DNA of 20,317 bases from Vicinamibacteria bacterium (GCA_025937075.1 JAICSD010000017.1:1-20317), one strand, 5' to 3'; shown: positions 1 through 8,151, counted from the first letter of the stretch. Made by a program: numbers and translations. Notes: generated by a model not told the origin, from the sequence alone.

Positions 1-294
1 CATGCCGGCGTGCTGCTGCGCGGTTATGAACATGCCGCCGCTCGAAATGCTGAGAGCGTCATCGCGCTCGTGCTGGCTCTGGGGCTGGTTGCGACCCTGC
101 TGGCGCCGGCGCGCACTCGTGCGATCGGGGTCGGTGCTCAGGCGTTCGCGCTCCTGGGCACGTTCGTGGGGCTCTTCACCATTGCCATTGGCGTCGGACC
201 GCGAACTGCCTTCGACCTGCTCATCCACGGGACGATGATCGTGTTGCTCGTCATCGGGCTCATCGCCGCGCGTCGAGTTTCGTACGCGCGGTAA
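1..294 (+). CDS. Small integral membrane protein, 3' part only
   Basis: The reading frame is open from the first base and ends at TAA 292-294, so the start lies upstream of the window. The visible 97 residues hold three hydrophobic stretches (SVIALVLALGLVATLLAP, AFALLGTFVGLFTIAIGVG and MIVLLVIGLIAA) separated by short Arg-rich turns, as in a small polytopic inner-membrane protein. An internal ATG or GTG start is possible, but the coding pattern runs back to the edge. I do not recognise a named family. It resembles unnamed small membrane proteins, and no catalytic motif is seen. It converges with the ADOP permease gene that ends 72 bases downstream. Confidence 0.6.
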   Translation, partial: HAGVLLRGYEHAAARNAESVIALVLALGLVATLLAPARTRAIGVGAQAFALLGTFVGLFTIAIGVGPRTAFDLLIHGTMIVLLVIGLIAARRVSYAR

Positions 295-341
295 TCCCGT
301 TCCCGTCAAGGACTGTTGCGTAACGCTCAGGAGGACGAAAT

Positions 342-365
342 ATGGCCGCGGCGCCCAGGGGCTGA
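342..365 (+). other. Seven-codon mini-ORF behind a strong Shine-Dalgarno
   Basis: An AGGAGG at about 329-334 stands 7 bases before ATG 342, which opens a frame MAAAPRG closed by TGA 363-365. The permease gene on the other strand ends 1 base further on. The ribosome binding site is better than that of most genes here, but the product is too short to call a gene. It may be the stump of a gene lost downstream, or chance. Confidence 0.2.
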
Positions 366-366
366 T

Positions 367-2994
367 TCACTCCTGCCGCAGCGCAACGATCGGATCGACT
401 GCCGCCGCCCGGCGCGCTGGCAGCAGCGACGCTGCCAACCCGACGCTGGCCACGATCGCCGCGGCCGCGGCGTAGAACATCCAGTCTTCCCGCGTCGATC
501 CGTACAACAAATGTGCGACCAGACGCGAGGCGGCAATCGCGAGCACGACCCCCGCAACGGTGCCCGCGAGAACGACCGTCACGCCTTCGCGGACGATCGA
601 CGCGATGAGCCGCCCTCGCTCTTCGCCGAGTGCGAGCCGGATGCCGATCTCCTTCGTGCGTCGCGATACCGCGAACGCGAGCGCGCCGTACAAACCGACC
701 GCCGTCAGCAGCATCGCCAGCGACGCCGCGTAGCCGATGAAAACGGCGCCGACTCGAACGGGACGCGTCAGGCCGGCCATCCGCATCGGCAGCGTGATCG
801 TTTCGGCGATTGGCACGTTCGGATCGGCGCGGTGTACCTCGCGCGCGAGCTCGGGCAGCAGCGCCGCGGGATCACCGGCGGCGCGAACGGCAATCCGTGA
901 ATCGATTTCACCCGGATTCTGCCAGAACGGCGTGTAGACCCAGAGGTCGGGGGGGTCGTTCCGCCCTTTGATCGAGACGTCTGCGACGACTCCGACGATG
1001 TGCCGCGGTGTGCGTCCGACGACGATGGTCGAGCCGATCGCGCGGCCATCGGACCAGAGACGCGTCGCGAGCGTCTGGTTCACGAGGGCGACCGGTTCCG
1101 ACTGCATCGTGTCGTGTTCGTCGAACTCGCGCCCAAGGATGATGGGCGTCCGCAAAGTTGCGAAATAGGCCGGCCCCACCTCGTTGTAATTGACGGTCAG
1201 CCGCTGCCCTCCTGACCATTCAGGAAGCGCTGCCTTCGCCGTACCACCGCCCAGGACAGACCCGACTCCAACCATCGACACGGATTCGACGGACGGGATC
1301 GCACGCACCCGCTGAATGACATCCCGCTGAAAGCGCTGTGCCTGTTCGGGCGTGTACTTGATCAGTCGCGGCCGCACTCGCATCAGCGCGACGTGCGCGG
1401 TCTCGTAGTTGCGCCCTGTGAGCACGATGCGCGCGCTGGAGGCAAGGAGCGCCGCGATCGCCAGCATCGTCACGGCAGCCGCAGCCTGGGCGGCCAGCAG
1501 CGAGCGGGCGGCCGACCATCGGCCGGATGCCGTGCGCAGCGTAGATGGAGACGCGGGCCGCCGTACCGCTCGTATCGCCGGCAGGACGCTGAAGAGGACG
1601 CCCGCCGCGAGCGCAGCGGTCATCGTCGCGAGGAGAACACCGGACGATTGACTGAAGTCGTAGTACAGCGGATGGCCTTCGTCGTCCATCGAGAAGAACA
1701 TTCGCGCGAGCGCGCCGATGAAGATGCGCGACAGCGCCAGACCGGCGGCGCCGCCCGCGAGCGCGAGCAGCAGTGATTCCGTCATGACCTGACGGACGAT
1801 GCGAAGGGGTCCCGCGCCAAGCGACACACGAATCGCAAATTCACCTTCGCGCGCCGCTGACCGGGCGCTCAGCAGGCCGCCAACGTTTGCGCAGCACACG
1901 ACGAGCAACACGATCGCCACGCCGGCGAGCACGGCGACGAGCCGCGGCTCCTCGTCGTCCTCGGACATCCCGCGGGGCTGGCGCACTGCGGCGCCCCGAT
2001 TCTCGCCTATGGGTGCGTGGGCCCAGGCCGGCGGCATGATCGCCGGGAACTCCGCCGCCGCGTCGGCGAGGGTGCGTCCGGACGCGAGCCGTCCGATCAT
2101 CCCCAGCATCGTGCAATCGGCTGCCAGCGAGTCGGCACACCACCGGTACCCGACGCGCAGCATCATCGTCGGGATATACAGTTCAACCGGCAGGGGTGTC
2201 AGCGCAGGCGGATGCGGCGGTGCGACACCAACAACCGTGAAGGCCACGCCATTGATCGTGATCGCGGAACCAAGGGCGGCGGGAACGCCGCCGAGCCACG
2301 AACGCCAGAAGTCATAGCCAACGACAGCGACGCGGTCGCGATCCGGTATGCGATCCTCGTCGGCGCGAAAGAATCGGCCGAGGCTGGGCTGCATGCCAAG
2401 GACGGGGAAGTAGTTCGCGGATACGACCGCGCCATTGACCTCTCTCGCGTTGCCGCCGACCGCGACGAAGAGCGGCGCGGTTGAATAGTGCGCCGCGAGT
2501 GCGGTCACCGTCGTTGCGCGATCACGAAAAACGGCGTAGTCAGGATAGGAGACGGCCCCATCGATGCGAGGACCGCCGCGCGTGGCCCCGATTGCAATGA
2601 AATGCTCCGGGTCTTCGACGCGCACCTGACGCCAGACCAGGGTGTCTGCGAGGCTTGCCACGGTGGCAATTGCGGCCGTCGCGAGCGCGATCGTTGCGAT
2701 GGCCGTGAAGGAAAACGCCGGGGTTCGCCGCATGCCCCGCACGCCGTACCGCACGTCCTGCAGCATCGTTTCGATGAAGGTGACGCCGCGCGCATCGCGG
2801 CACGCTTCCGTCACGCCGTCGAGGCCGCCGAAGTCCAGGCGGGCGCGGCGCGCCGCGTCGGCGCGGGTCATTCCTGACGCGACGTGCTTCTCGATCTCGC
2901 GCTCCAGATGGAAGTGCAGCTCATCGTCGAGCTCACGCTCGACGCTGCGACGCCGGACGAGCGCTCGGACGCGATACAGAATGTCGCTGAGCAC
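367..2994 (-). CDS. ADOP-family MacB/FtsX-like permease
   Basis: 875 residues, the usual length of acidobacterial duplicated orphan permeases. Residues 1-90 form the soluble N-terminal region typical of PadR-linked members (the ELDDELHFHLEREIE segment). A first membrane helix follows at about 93-120, then a MacB periplasmic core domain. Next come an FtsX core with helices around 345-430 and 450-480, a second periplasmic domain, and a second FtsX core in the last 130 residues ending DPIVALRQE. Both FtsX cores carry the EFAIRVSLGAG / EIGIRLALGEE coupling segment. In MacB-like systems such permeases pair with an ATPase, but none is encoded here. The gene starts 27 bases after the PadR stop and is almost certainly co-transcribed with it. 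The substrate is unknown. The family call is secure; a role in export or envelope mechanotransmission is inference. Confidence 0.93.
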   Translation of the reverse strand: MLSDILYRVRALVRRRSVERELDDELHFHLEREIEKHVASGMTRADAARRARLDFGGLDGVTEACRDARGVTFIETMLQDVRYGVRGMRRTPAFSFTAIATIALATAAIATVASLADTLVWRQVRVEDPEHFIAIGATRGGPRIDGAVSYPDYAVFRDRATTVTALAAHYSTAPLFVAVGGNAREVNGAVVSANYFPVLGMQPSLGRFFRADEDRIPDRDRVAVVGYDFWRSWLGGVPAALGSAITINGVAFTVVGVAPPHPPALTPLPVELYIPTMMLRVGYRWCADSLAADCTMLGMIGRLASGRTLADAAAEFPAIMPPAWAHAPIGENRGAAVRQPRGMSEDDEEPRLVAVLAGVAIVLLVVCCANVGGLLSARSAAREGEFAIRVSLGAGPLRIVRQVMTESLLLALAGGAAGLALSRIFIGALARMFFSMDDEGHPLYYDFSQSSGVLLATMTAALAAGVLFSVLPAIRAVRRPASPSTLRTASGRWSAARSLLAAQAAAAVTMLAIAALLASSARIVLTGRNYETAHVALMRVRPRLIKYTPEQAQRFQRDVIQRVRAIPSVESVSMVGVGSVLGGGTAKAALPEWSGGQRLTVNYNEVGPAYFATLRTPIILGREFDEHDTMQSEPVALVNQTLATRLWSDGRAIGSTIVVGRTPRHIVGVVADVSIKGRNDPPDLWVYTPFWQNPGEIDSRIAVRAAGDPAALLPELAREVHRADPNVPIAETITLPMRMAGLTRPVRVGAVFIGYAASLAMLLTAVGLYGALAFAVSRRTKEIGIRLALGEERGRLIASIVREGVTVVLAGTVAGVVLAIAASRLVAHLLYGSTREDWMFYAAAAAIVASVGLAASLLPARRAAAVDPIVALRQE

Positions 2995-3021
2995 GTCTCG
3001 CCTCCGCGTCTTTCCGCGGCC

Positions 3022-3339
3022 CTAGCTCTGATCGAGCAGGAGATTGACGGCAGTGGTCAGGGCGCGCCACGCATCCGTGCGTTCGTCGAGCTGACGCCGG
3101 CCCTTGGCCGTCAGCTGGTAGTACTTGGCGCGGCGGTTGTTGTCCGAGACATCCCAGTCCGCCTTGATCCAGCCCCGCCGCTCCAGTCGATGGAGGGCAG
3201 GGTAGAGCGACCCCTGATTCACTTTGAGGGCGCTGTTGGATATCTGCTGAATGCGCTCCGAGATCGCCCAGCCGTGCTGCCGTTCGAGCGCGATCGCCTT
3301 CAGGATGAGCAGGTCCAGCGTGCCCTGGGGGATGTCCAT
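3022..3339 (-). CDS. PadR-family transcriptional regulator
   Basis: 105 residues, the normal size of short (type 2) PadR proteins. The winged helix is complete: the start PQGTLDLLILKAIAL, the recognition region VNQGSLYPALHRLERRGWI and the wing DNNRRAKYYQLTAKG. The remaining C-terminal helix would form the dimer. ATG 3337-3339 has a GGAAGGG ribosome binding site about 5 bases upstream. The gene heads a two-gene unit with the ADOP permease, the standard acidobacterial arrangement in which PadR is thought to repress the pair until an inducer is bound. A long inverted repeat over the promoter (see separate entry) is the likely operator. The effector is unknown. Confidence 0.93.
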   Translation of the reverse strand: MDIPQGTLDLLILKAIALERQHGWAISERIQQISNSALKVNQGSLYPALHRLERRGWIKADWDVSDNNRRAKYYQLTAKGRRQLDERTDAWRALTTAVNLLLDQS

Positions 3340-3342
3340 GTG

Positions 3343-3398
3343 TTTCCCTTCCGCTTCGACAAGAGTCTATTCCAAGCCTTGTCGAAGCGCAAGGGAAG
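3343..3398. promoter_or_regulatory. Inverted repeat and promoter of the padR-ADOP unit
   Basis: Two 21-base arms at 3343-3363 and 3378-3398 match at 19 of 21 positions. The inner 12 bases (CGCTTCGACAAG at 3352-3363 and its complement at 3378-3389) are perfect, with a 14-base spacer. On the minus strand a promoter fits inside it: -35 TTGCGC (3392-3387), a 17-base spacer and -10 TAGACT (3369-3364). Transcription would start near 3357, about 18 bases before the PadR ATG. A symmetrical site over the -10/-35 boxes is what an autorepressing PadR dimer would bind. The binding itself is inferred. Confidence 0.6.
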
Positions 3399-3427
3399 TG
3401 CGCGCACCCGCCCACGCACCGCCGCCA

Positions 3428-3456
3428 TTGCCGCTCGTCCCCAGATCACGTAACGT
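3428..3456 (+). promoter_or_regulatory. Candidate promoter of the Ser/Thr kinase gene
   Basis: TTGCCG (3428-3433), a 17-base spacer and TAACGT (3451-3456) resemble a sigma-70 type promoter. Transcription would start about 7 bases before ATG 3470, giving an almost leaderless mRNA. This fits the absence of a Shine-Dalgarno in front of the kinase. It is a motif match only. Confidence 0.3.
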
Positions 3457-3469
3457 TGATCGGATACCG

Positions 3470-5755
3470 ATGTCTCCTGTGACGGAACTTGCCTCGCGGT
3501 ACGAACTCGTCCGCACGCTCGGCAGCGGCGGCATGGGGGTGGTCCACGAAGCATTCGACCGCCGTCTCGGCCGCCACGTCGCGATCAAGATGATTCGCAA
3601 CGCCGCGGACGATCCGATCGCGCGCGAGCGGTTCCTGCGCGAAGCGCGCGCCGCCGCCGGGATCTCCCACCCGAACGTGTGCCTGCTCCACGAGGTCGGC
3701 GAACACGATGGCCAGCCGTTCCTGGTCATGGAGCTGCTCGAAGGAGAGCCGCTGTCCGATCGCCTGATGCGAGGTCCATTCACCCTCGCGTCAGCGCTGG
3801 AGACGATTCTGCCGGTGCTGGGGGCGCTGGGCGCTCTCCATGCGCGCGGGCTCGTTCACCGCGATCTGAAGCCGTCGAATATTTTTCTCACGCCCCATGG
3901 CGTGAAGCTGCTCGATTTCGGCCTCGCCCGTGAGATCACCGCGGGCAGCGCCGATGCCCCGACGGTGCTCACGATGCCGGGCACGCTCTCCGGGACGCCG
4001 CATTACATGGCGCCCGAGCAGATCACGGGCGACGCGCTCGATGCGCGCACCGACATCTTTGCGCTCGGCATCGTTCTCTACGAGGTCGTCACGGGCCGCA
4101 GGCCGTTCAGCGGCACGTCGACGCTCGAGGTGCTCAATTCGATTCTCACGCGCGAGGCGCCGCAGACGGGCCGCCCGGACCTGGCGACGCTCGAGCCGAT
4201 TCTCCGCCGCGCGCTGCAGCGCTGGCCGCAGGATCGCTACGCATCGGCCGAGGCGATGGCTGCCGATCTGCGGCCGCTCGTGCGCGCGGTGAACGCGGAC
4301 GTCAGCGCCGATGTCCCCGATGCGCCGGCCGCGCGCGTGGTCGTGCTGCCGTTCCGCCTCTTGAGAATCGACGAGGAGGTCGCCTTCCTCGAAGGGGCGC
4401 TGCCCGACGCGATCACGGCTTCGCTTGCGACGATTCCCTCGCTCTCGGTGCGATCCAACCTCGCGGCGCTCAAGTTCGGCCCTGCCGTCGATCTCGCGCG
4501 CGTGGCCACCGAGATGGACGTCGACCACGTGATCACGGGCACGCTCCTCAGATCCGGTGATCAGATTCGAATCACGTCGCAGCTCATCGAGACGCCGATC
4601 GGCCGTGTGCGCTGGTCGCAGACGATTCAGCGGCCGCTCGGCGACCTGTTCGAGCTGCAGGACGCGATTACGAGGCAGATCGTGGATTCGCTGCCGCTCG
4701 ATGCGGCGCCCGCGGCACATGACGCGCGCGAGATCCCGGCAACGCCGCGCGCCTACGAGTTGTATCTGCGCGCGAACCAGCAGGCGAGCGGCAGCATGCA
4801 GTGGGTGTCCGCCCGGGAGCTGTACGAAGCGTGCGTGGCCGAAGACCCGCAGTTCGCGCCGGCGTGGGCACGTCTCGGCCGAGTGCACCGGATCATCGGG
4901 AAGTATCTCGATTCCGACTATCGCCCCTCGTTCGAAAAGGCTGAAGCGGCGTTCCAGCGCGCGTTCGCGCTCAATCCGGATCTCTCGCTGACGCATCACC
5001 TCTACGTGTATCTCGAGGTCGAGACCGGCCGCGCGACCGGCGCGCTCACGCGCATCGTGAATCGCCTCCATCGAGAGCCGAATCAGGCGGAGCTCTACGC
5101 CGCGCTGTGTCAGGCCGCGCGCTACTGCGGTCTCCTCGACGCCTCCGTCGCTGCGCACATGCGCGCGCGAACGCTGGATCCGCAGGTGCAGACGAGCGTC
5201 CCCAACACGTATCTCGCGCTGCAGGACTATCCGCGCATGGCCGAGGCAGCACGCGGCATCACGTCCTCTCTCGAGGCGCTCGCGCTGTTCGAGCTGGGGG
5301 CGACGCCCGAGGAGTTGCGAGCCGCGCTCGACGCCGAATTCGGCGGATTCCAGGAAGGTTCTTCACCGGCGCTCTTCGGGCAGGCTCTCGCCTGCACGTT
5401 TGCCGGGGATCGTGAGGGCGTGCGGCACGCCTGCGAGCGGCTGATGGCCTTCAGCGATCGTTTCCCCGATGGGGAAGCGATCTACACGGTGACGCGTCTG
5501 CTGGCGAGGGCAGGCTGCCGCGATCTCGCGCTGCACGGCTTTCGTGAATCGGTAGCGGTCGGCTTCTTCCCGAGCGCGTTCTTCGAGCGCGATCCCTGGA
5601 TCGACCTGCTGCGCGACGATGACGGGTATCGCGCTGTGCTCGCGCATGCGCGCGAGCGCTGGCTCGCGGCGGACGCGGCGTTCGAGGCGGCGGGCGGCTA
5701 CCGGCTGCTCGGGATCAAGCCGCCCTCGTCGAGCGGATCGTCCCGGAGGCGCTGA
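3470..5755 (+). CDS. Ser/Thr protein kinase with TolB-like and TPR-like C-terminal region
   Basis: 761 residues from ATG 3470; the frame is open further upstream, but the kinase fold begins directly after this start. The Hanks-type kinase occupies about 11-270: glycine loop LGSGGMG, K40 in VAIK, HRDLKPSN with catalytic D132, DFG 149-151 and APE 181-183. All catalytic residues are present, so it should be active. Residues about 288-420 look like the TolB/FlgO-like region found in CadC-type and kinase proteins (VVVLPFRLL, DHVITGTLL, QIRITSQLI). The rest is alpha-helical with TPR-like units (AYELYLRANQQASG, ARLGRVHRIIGKYLDSDY). I see no membrane helix, so it is probably cytoplasmic and uses the tail for protein contacts. 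No phosphatase or known target is adjacent. It diverges from padR and is followed by the PPC gene 26 bases later. Confidence 0.92.
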   Translation: MSPVTELASRYELVRTLGSGGMGVVHEAFDRRLGRHVAIKMIRNAADDPIARERFLREARAAAGISHPNVCLLHEVGEHDGQPFLVMELLEGEPLSDRLMRGPFTLASALETILPVLGALGALHARGLVHRDLKPSNIFLTPHGVKLLDFGLAREITAGSADAPTVLTMPGTLSGTPHYMAPEQITGDALDARTDIFALGIVLYEVVTGRRPFSGTSTLEVLNSILTREAPQTGRPDLATLEPILRRALQRWPQDRYASAEAMAADLRPLVRAVNADVSADVPDAPAARVVVLPFRLLRIDEEVAFLEGALPDAITASLATIPSLSVRSNLAALKFGPAVDLARVATEMDVDHVITGTLLRSGDQIRITSQLIETPIGRVRWSQTIQRPLGDLFELQDAITRQIVDSLPLDAAPAAHDAREIPATPRAYELYLRANQQASGSMQWVSARELYEACVAEDPQFAPAWARLGRVHRIIGKYLDSDYRPSFEKAEAAFQRAFALNPDLSLTHHLYVYLEVETGRATGALTRIVNRLHREPNQAELYAALCQAARYCGLLDASVAAHMRARTLDPQVQTSVPNTYLALQDYPRMAEAARGITSSLEALALFELGATPEELRAALDAEFGGFQEGSSPALFGQALACTFAGDREGVRHACERLMAFSDRFPDGEAIYTVTRLLARAGCRDLALHGFRESVAVGFFPSAFFERDPWIDLLRDDDGYRAVLAHARERWLAADAAFEAAGGYRLLGIKPPSSSGSSRRR

Positions 5756-5781
5756 CGGCATCCTCCTGTGGAGATTGCGGC

Positions 5782-6231
5782 ATGAAGGTCACGTTGCTTC
5801 ACGAACACGGCGGCATGCGGACGTTCGCCCTCGTCCTCGAGACCGGCGATCAGGCCGCCTCGGCGCTCCAGACGCTCGCGGCCGGACAGCGGCTGTCGGC
5901 CAGCCACTTCACGGGCATCGGCGCGCTGTCGCGAGCGGTGGTCGGGTACTTCGACTGGCCTTCGAAAAAGTACCGCCACATCCACATCGACGAACAGGTC
6001 GAGGTGCTCTCGCTCGCAGGCGATATCGCGCTCGACGGTGATCAGCCCAAGGTCCACGCCCACATCGTCCTCGGCAAGGCCGATGGCACGGCGCACGGTG
6101 GTCATGTGATCGAAGCGTACGTCCGTCCGACGCTGGAGCTCGTTGTCACGGAAGCTCCCGCGCACCTGCGGCGGCGGTTCGACCCTGAGTCCGGCCTTGC
6201 GCTGATCGATCCGGCGCTCACGTCGCGCTGA
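5782..6231 (+). CDS. PPC/DUF296 domain protein
   Basis: 149 residues comprising one complete PPC (DUF296) domain, the fold shared by bacterial stand-alone proteins and plant AT-hook proteins. The visible signature is GQRLSASHFTGIGALSRAVVGYFD, then EVLSLAGDIAL, then VHAHIVLGKADGTAHGGHV. The histidines H92, H94 and H105/H108 sit where family members hold a metal ion. No AT-hook is present. Such proteins form trimers; some bind DNA, but the activity of bacterial members is mostly unknown. ATG 5782 has a GGAG about 9 bases upstream. It lies 26 bases after the kinase stop on the same strand, so co-transcription is likely. The palindromic repeat starts 4 bases after its stop. Confidence 0.85.
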   Translation: MKVTLLHEHGGMRTFALVLETGDQAASALQTLAAGQRLSASHFTGIGALSRAVVGYFDWPSKKYRHIHIDEQVEVLSLAGDIALDGDQPKVHAHIVLGKADGTAHGGHVIEAYVRPTLELVVTEAPAHLRRRFDPESGLALIDPALTSR

Positions 6232-6234
6232 GAC

Positions 6235-6258
6235 CTTCCGCCTGAAGGCGGAAGCCAC
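6235..6258 (+). repeat. Palindromic REP-like repeat, copy 1
   Basis: Stem CTTCCGCC (6235-6242), loop TGAA, stem GGCGGAAG (6247-6254), then CCAC. The same 24 bases occur in the same orientation at 15844-15867. It lies 4 bases after the PPC stop codon. The perfect 8-bp GC-rich stem could stabilise or end the transcript, but there is no T-run. Confidence 0.75.
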
Positions 6259-6306
6259 GAGAGCTGTGAGAAATGAACGGCTTCCTACTTGCATTTCAGA
6301 ACGGAA

Positions 6307-7554
6307 ATGCTCGTGGATCGGTTCGCAACCTATCTGGCCGAAACGTTCGGCTGTTCCCATGTCATCTCGATCAGCTCGTCGGCTTCGCAGATTCCGCGCG
6401 ACGAGCTCGCGCAGTCGATCCTCATCGGCGGAATCGAGCCGTATCCATCGTCCGCGGACGATCTGCTGACGACGATGCGGCGTGCGCTCGATCTCGCACC
6501 TGCAGGGCTGCTCGTGGCGCCAGCGGACGCGCCGTTCTCAGGACCGTCCGAGCTGAAGCAATTGCTTTCCGAGCACGGCTTCTCGGTGCCCTTAACGGGG
6601 TGGATCGATCGAGGCTCAGGCCAGCTCGCCGCGATTCTGGAGAACAACCGAGCGCCTCGTCTCGGCGCGGAGCCTTCGCGGTTTCGCGTTGTCGCGTTCA
6701 TCCCGACATTCAACGAAGCCGACATCATCAGCCAGTCGCTTCAATACCTCATCGCACAAGGCGTCGAGGTCTACGTGCTGGACAACTGGTCGACTGATGG
6801 CACGGCCGAGCAGGTGGAACGATTTCTTGGAGCCGGTGTGATTGGGCTCGAGCGGTTTCCCAAGAGCGGACCTGTCGCGACCTACGAATGGCGGAGGATC
6901 CTCAGTCGACTCGAGGAGCTCGCCAGGACGACTCCCGCGGACTGGTTCATGCTTCACGACGCGGACGAGCGACGGTACGCGCCCTGGAGGGGCGTGAGCC
7001 TGAAGCGCGGCCTCCATCACGTGGACCGCTGCGGGTTCAATTGCGTCGACCACGTTGTCGTCCATCACTGGCCGACGCGCGATCGATTCGATTCATCGGC
7101 GCCTCTCGAGTCGCAGCTGCCGTTCTACACGTTCAGCCATCACCCCGGTCATTTTCATCAGCGGCGCGCGTGGAAGAACCCTCACTGCGACGTGTCGATC
7201 GCGCCCTCGGCGGGGCACGACGTCCGCTTTCCCGGCCGCCTGGTGTACCCGTTCAAATTTCTCCTCCGCCACTATCCAATCCGCTCGCAGGAACATGGCC
7301 AGAGAAAGGTGTTCGCCGAGCGGGTGGGGCGCTGGAATTCCGACGAACGCTCCCTCGGCTGGCATCGTCAATATGACAGGACGCTGCCAGGTACCTCGTT
7401 CCTCCGCGATCCGGCCACCCTGGAGAACGCAGACGAGCGAGCGTTTCACGAGACATATCTGATACAGCGGCTGTCGGGCATCGGTGTGTTCACGGACCGG
7501 CCCCCATGGGCGACCGGCCCCCGCGAGCGCTTCGACGGCATCGCTGTGAGCTGA
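6307..7554 (+). CDS. GT2-family glycosyltransferase with N-terminal methyltransferase-like remnant
   Basis: 415 residues from ATG 6307; a TTG at 6289 would add six, and neither start has a clear ribosome binding site. A stop at 6274 limits the frame. Residues about 125-300 are a family-2 glycosyltransferase core: FIPTFNEADIISQSL, then VYVLDNWSTDGTAEQV, then WFMLHDADERRYAPW, with the metal/sugar-nucleotide DAD motif at 218-220. The C-terminal 130 residues (LVYPFKFLLRHYPIRSQEHG onward) occur in related sugar transferases of unknown acceptor. Residues about 10-115 look like the last part of a class I methyltransferase (LLTTMRRALDLAPAGLLVAP, LKQLLSEHGFSVPLTGW) without the SAM-binding glycine motif. 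I infer this is a decayed or repurposed domain. No membrane anchor is seen, and no polysaccharide locus surrounds it. Confidence 0.85.
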   Translation: MLVDRFATYLAETFGCSHVISISSSASQIPRDELAQSILIGGIEPYPSSADDLLTTMRRALDLAPAGLLVAPADAPFSGPSELKQLLSEHGFSVPLTGWIDRGSGQLAAILENNRAPRLGAEPSRFRVVAFIPTFNEADIISQSLQYLIAQGVEVYVLDNWSTDGTAEQVERFLGAGVIGLERFPKSGPVATYEWRRILSRLEELARTTPADWFMLHDADERRYAPWRGVSLKRGLHHVDRCGFNCVDHVVVHHWPTRDRFDSSAPLESQLPFYTFSHHPGHFHQRRAWKNPHCDVSIAPSAGHDVRFPGRLVYPFKFLLRHYPIRSQEHGQRKVFAERVGRWNSDERSLGWHRQYDRTLPGTSFLRDPATLENADERAFHETYLIQRLSGIGVFTDRPPWATGPRERFDGIAVS

Positions 7555-7570
7555 CGCGTTCGGACGTCAG
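7551..7570. terminator. Hairpin between convergent genes, possible bidirectional terminator
   Basis: CTGACG (7551-7556) and CGTCAG (7565-7570) form a 6-bp stem with an 8-base loop. The hairpin spans both stop codons of the converging glycosyltransferase and VOC genes. There is no T-run on either side, so intrinsic termination is uncertain. Confidence 0.3.
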
Positions 7571-7956
7571 TGTCCCGCTGAGGAGGGTTCCTGATACAGC
7601 CCGACGATGTTTCCGCCCGGATCGCGGAAGCGAGCGGTGATCTCCGGGGCGTCCGCGCCAATCGGCTGCACGATCGTCCCGCCATTGTGCTCGACGGCCG
7701 TGCACGCGTCGGCAACGCTATCGACCATCACATAGAAGAGCAGGCCCGGCGTGTCCCAGGCCTGACGCGCGAGCACGAACGCGCCGCTGACCTCGCCGGT
7801 CGTGTCGTCAAATGCGGTCGAGCCGTCGCCCCGGGTGCGGATCTTCCAGCCGAACACATTTGCATAGAAGGCTGCCGATTGGCGCACGTCCCTCGCCGGC
7901 AGCTCGATGTAGCAGATCTTTCCGTTCGCGATTGTCGGAGGCATTTCAATCGACAC
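7567..7956 (-). CDS. VOC (glyoxalase/bleomycin-resistance fold) protein
   Basis: 129 residues forming one VOC module of two beta-alpha-beta-beta-beta units: KICYIELPARDVRQSAAFYA, then FGWKIRTRGDGSTAFDD, FYVMVDSVADAC and RDPGGNIVGLYQEP. The glutamates in YIEL and YQEP sit where metal-dependent family members have ligands, but the usual histidines are missing, so the reaction cannot be assigned. The start is probably GTG 7956, two bases after the stop of the 43-codon ORF; ATG 7944 is an alternative. No Shine-Dalgarno is seen in front of either, which fits translational coupling to the upstream ORF. It ends 12 bases from the convergent glycosyltransferase stop. Confidence 0.85.
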   Translation of the reverse strand: MSIEMPPTIANGKICYIELPARDVRQSAAFYANVFGWKIRTRGDGSTAFDDTTGEVSGAFVLARQAWDTPGLLFYVMVDSVADACTAVEHNGGTIVQPIGADAPEITARFRDPGGNIVGLYQEPSSAGH

Positions 7957-7958
7957 CG

Positions 7959-8090
7959 TCAGAGGCTGAGGACCGCGGAGATGTCAGGCTTGAACGTCGT
8001 GAGGTCGACCTTGCGCTTGTCGTAGGGCGCGGGTTCGACCGGTTTGGCTCGTCGGGATGAACGTGTCTTTGCCATCCGCGGATTCGACAT
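7959..8090 (-). CDS. Small basic protein, 43 residues
   Basis: ATG 8088-8090 opens a frame MSNPRMAKTRSSRR... KVDLTTFKPDISAVLSL that ends in TGA 7959-7961. A G-run (GGGGGG) lies about 5 bases upstream of the ATG. The first half is Arg/Lys/Ser/Pro-rich and probably disordered, and the second half is a short amphipathic tail. The stop is only 2 bases from the VOC GTG, so the two look translationally coupled. I do not recognise a family. Position, spacing and ordinary codon use support it; the small size keeps it tentative. Confidence 0.4.
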   Translation of the reverse strand: MSNPRMAKTRSSRRAKPVEPAPYDKRKVDLTTFKPDISAVLSL

Positions 8091-8151
8091 GGCGCCCCCC
8101 GGAACGCCGTGCAAATATTCCGCGACCGCGCACGCTGAGGGCGGCGTTCAG

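Noticed and set aside
3791..5158. 455-codon minus-strand frame across the kinase gene
   Set aside because: Arg/Glu/His-rich composition without motifs. It mirrors the high-GC kinase gene, which has all catalytic motifs.
7494..7522. GACCGGCCCCC repeated twice about 18 bases apart
   Set aside because: It lies inside the glycosyltransferase coding end, only two units, and is readily explained by GC-rich codons.
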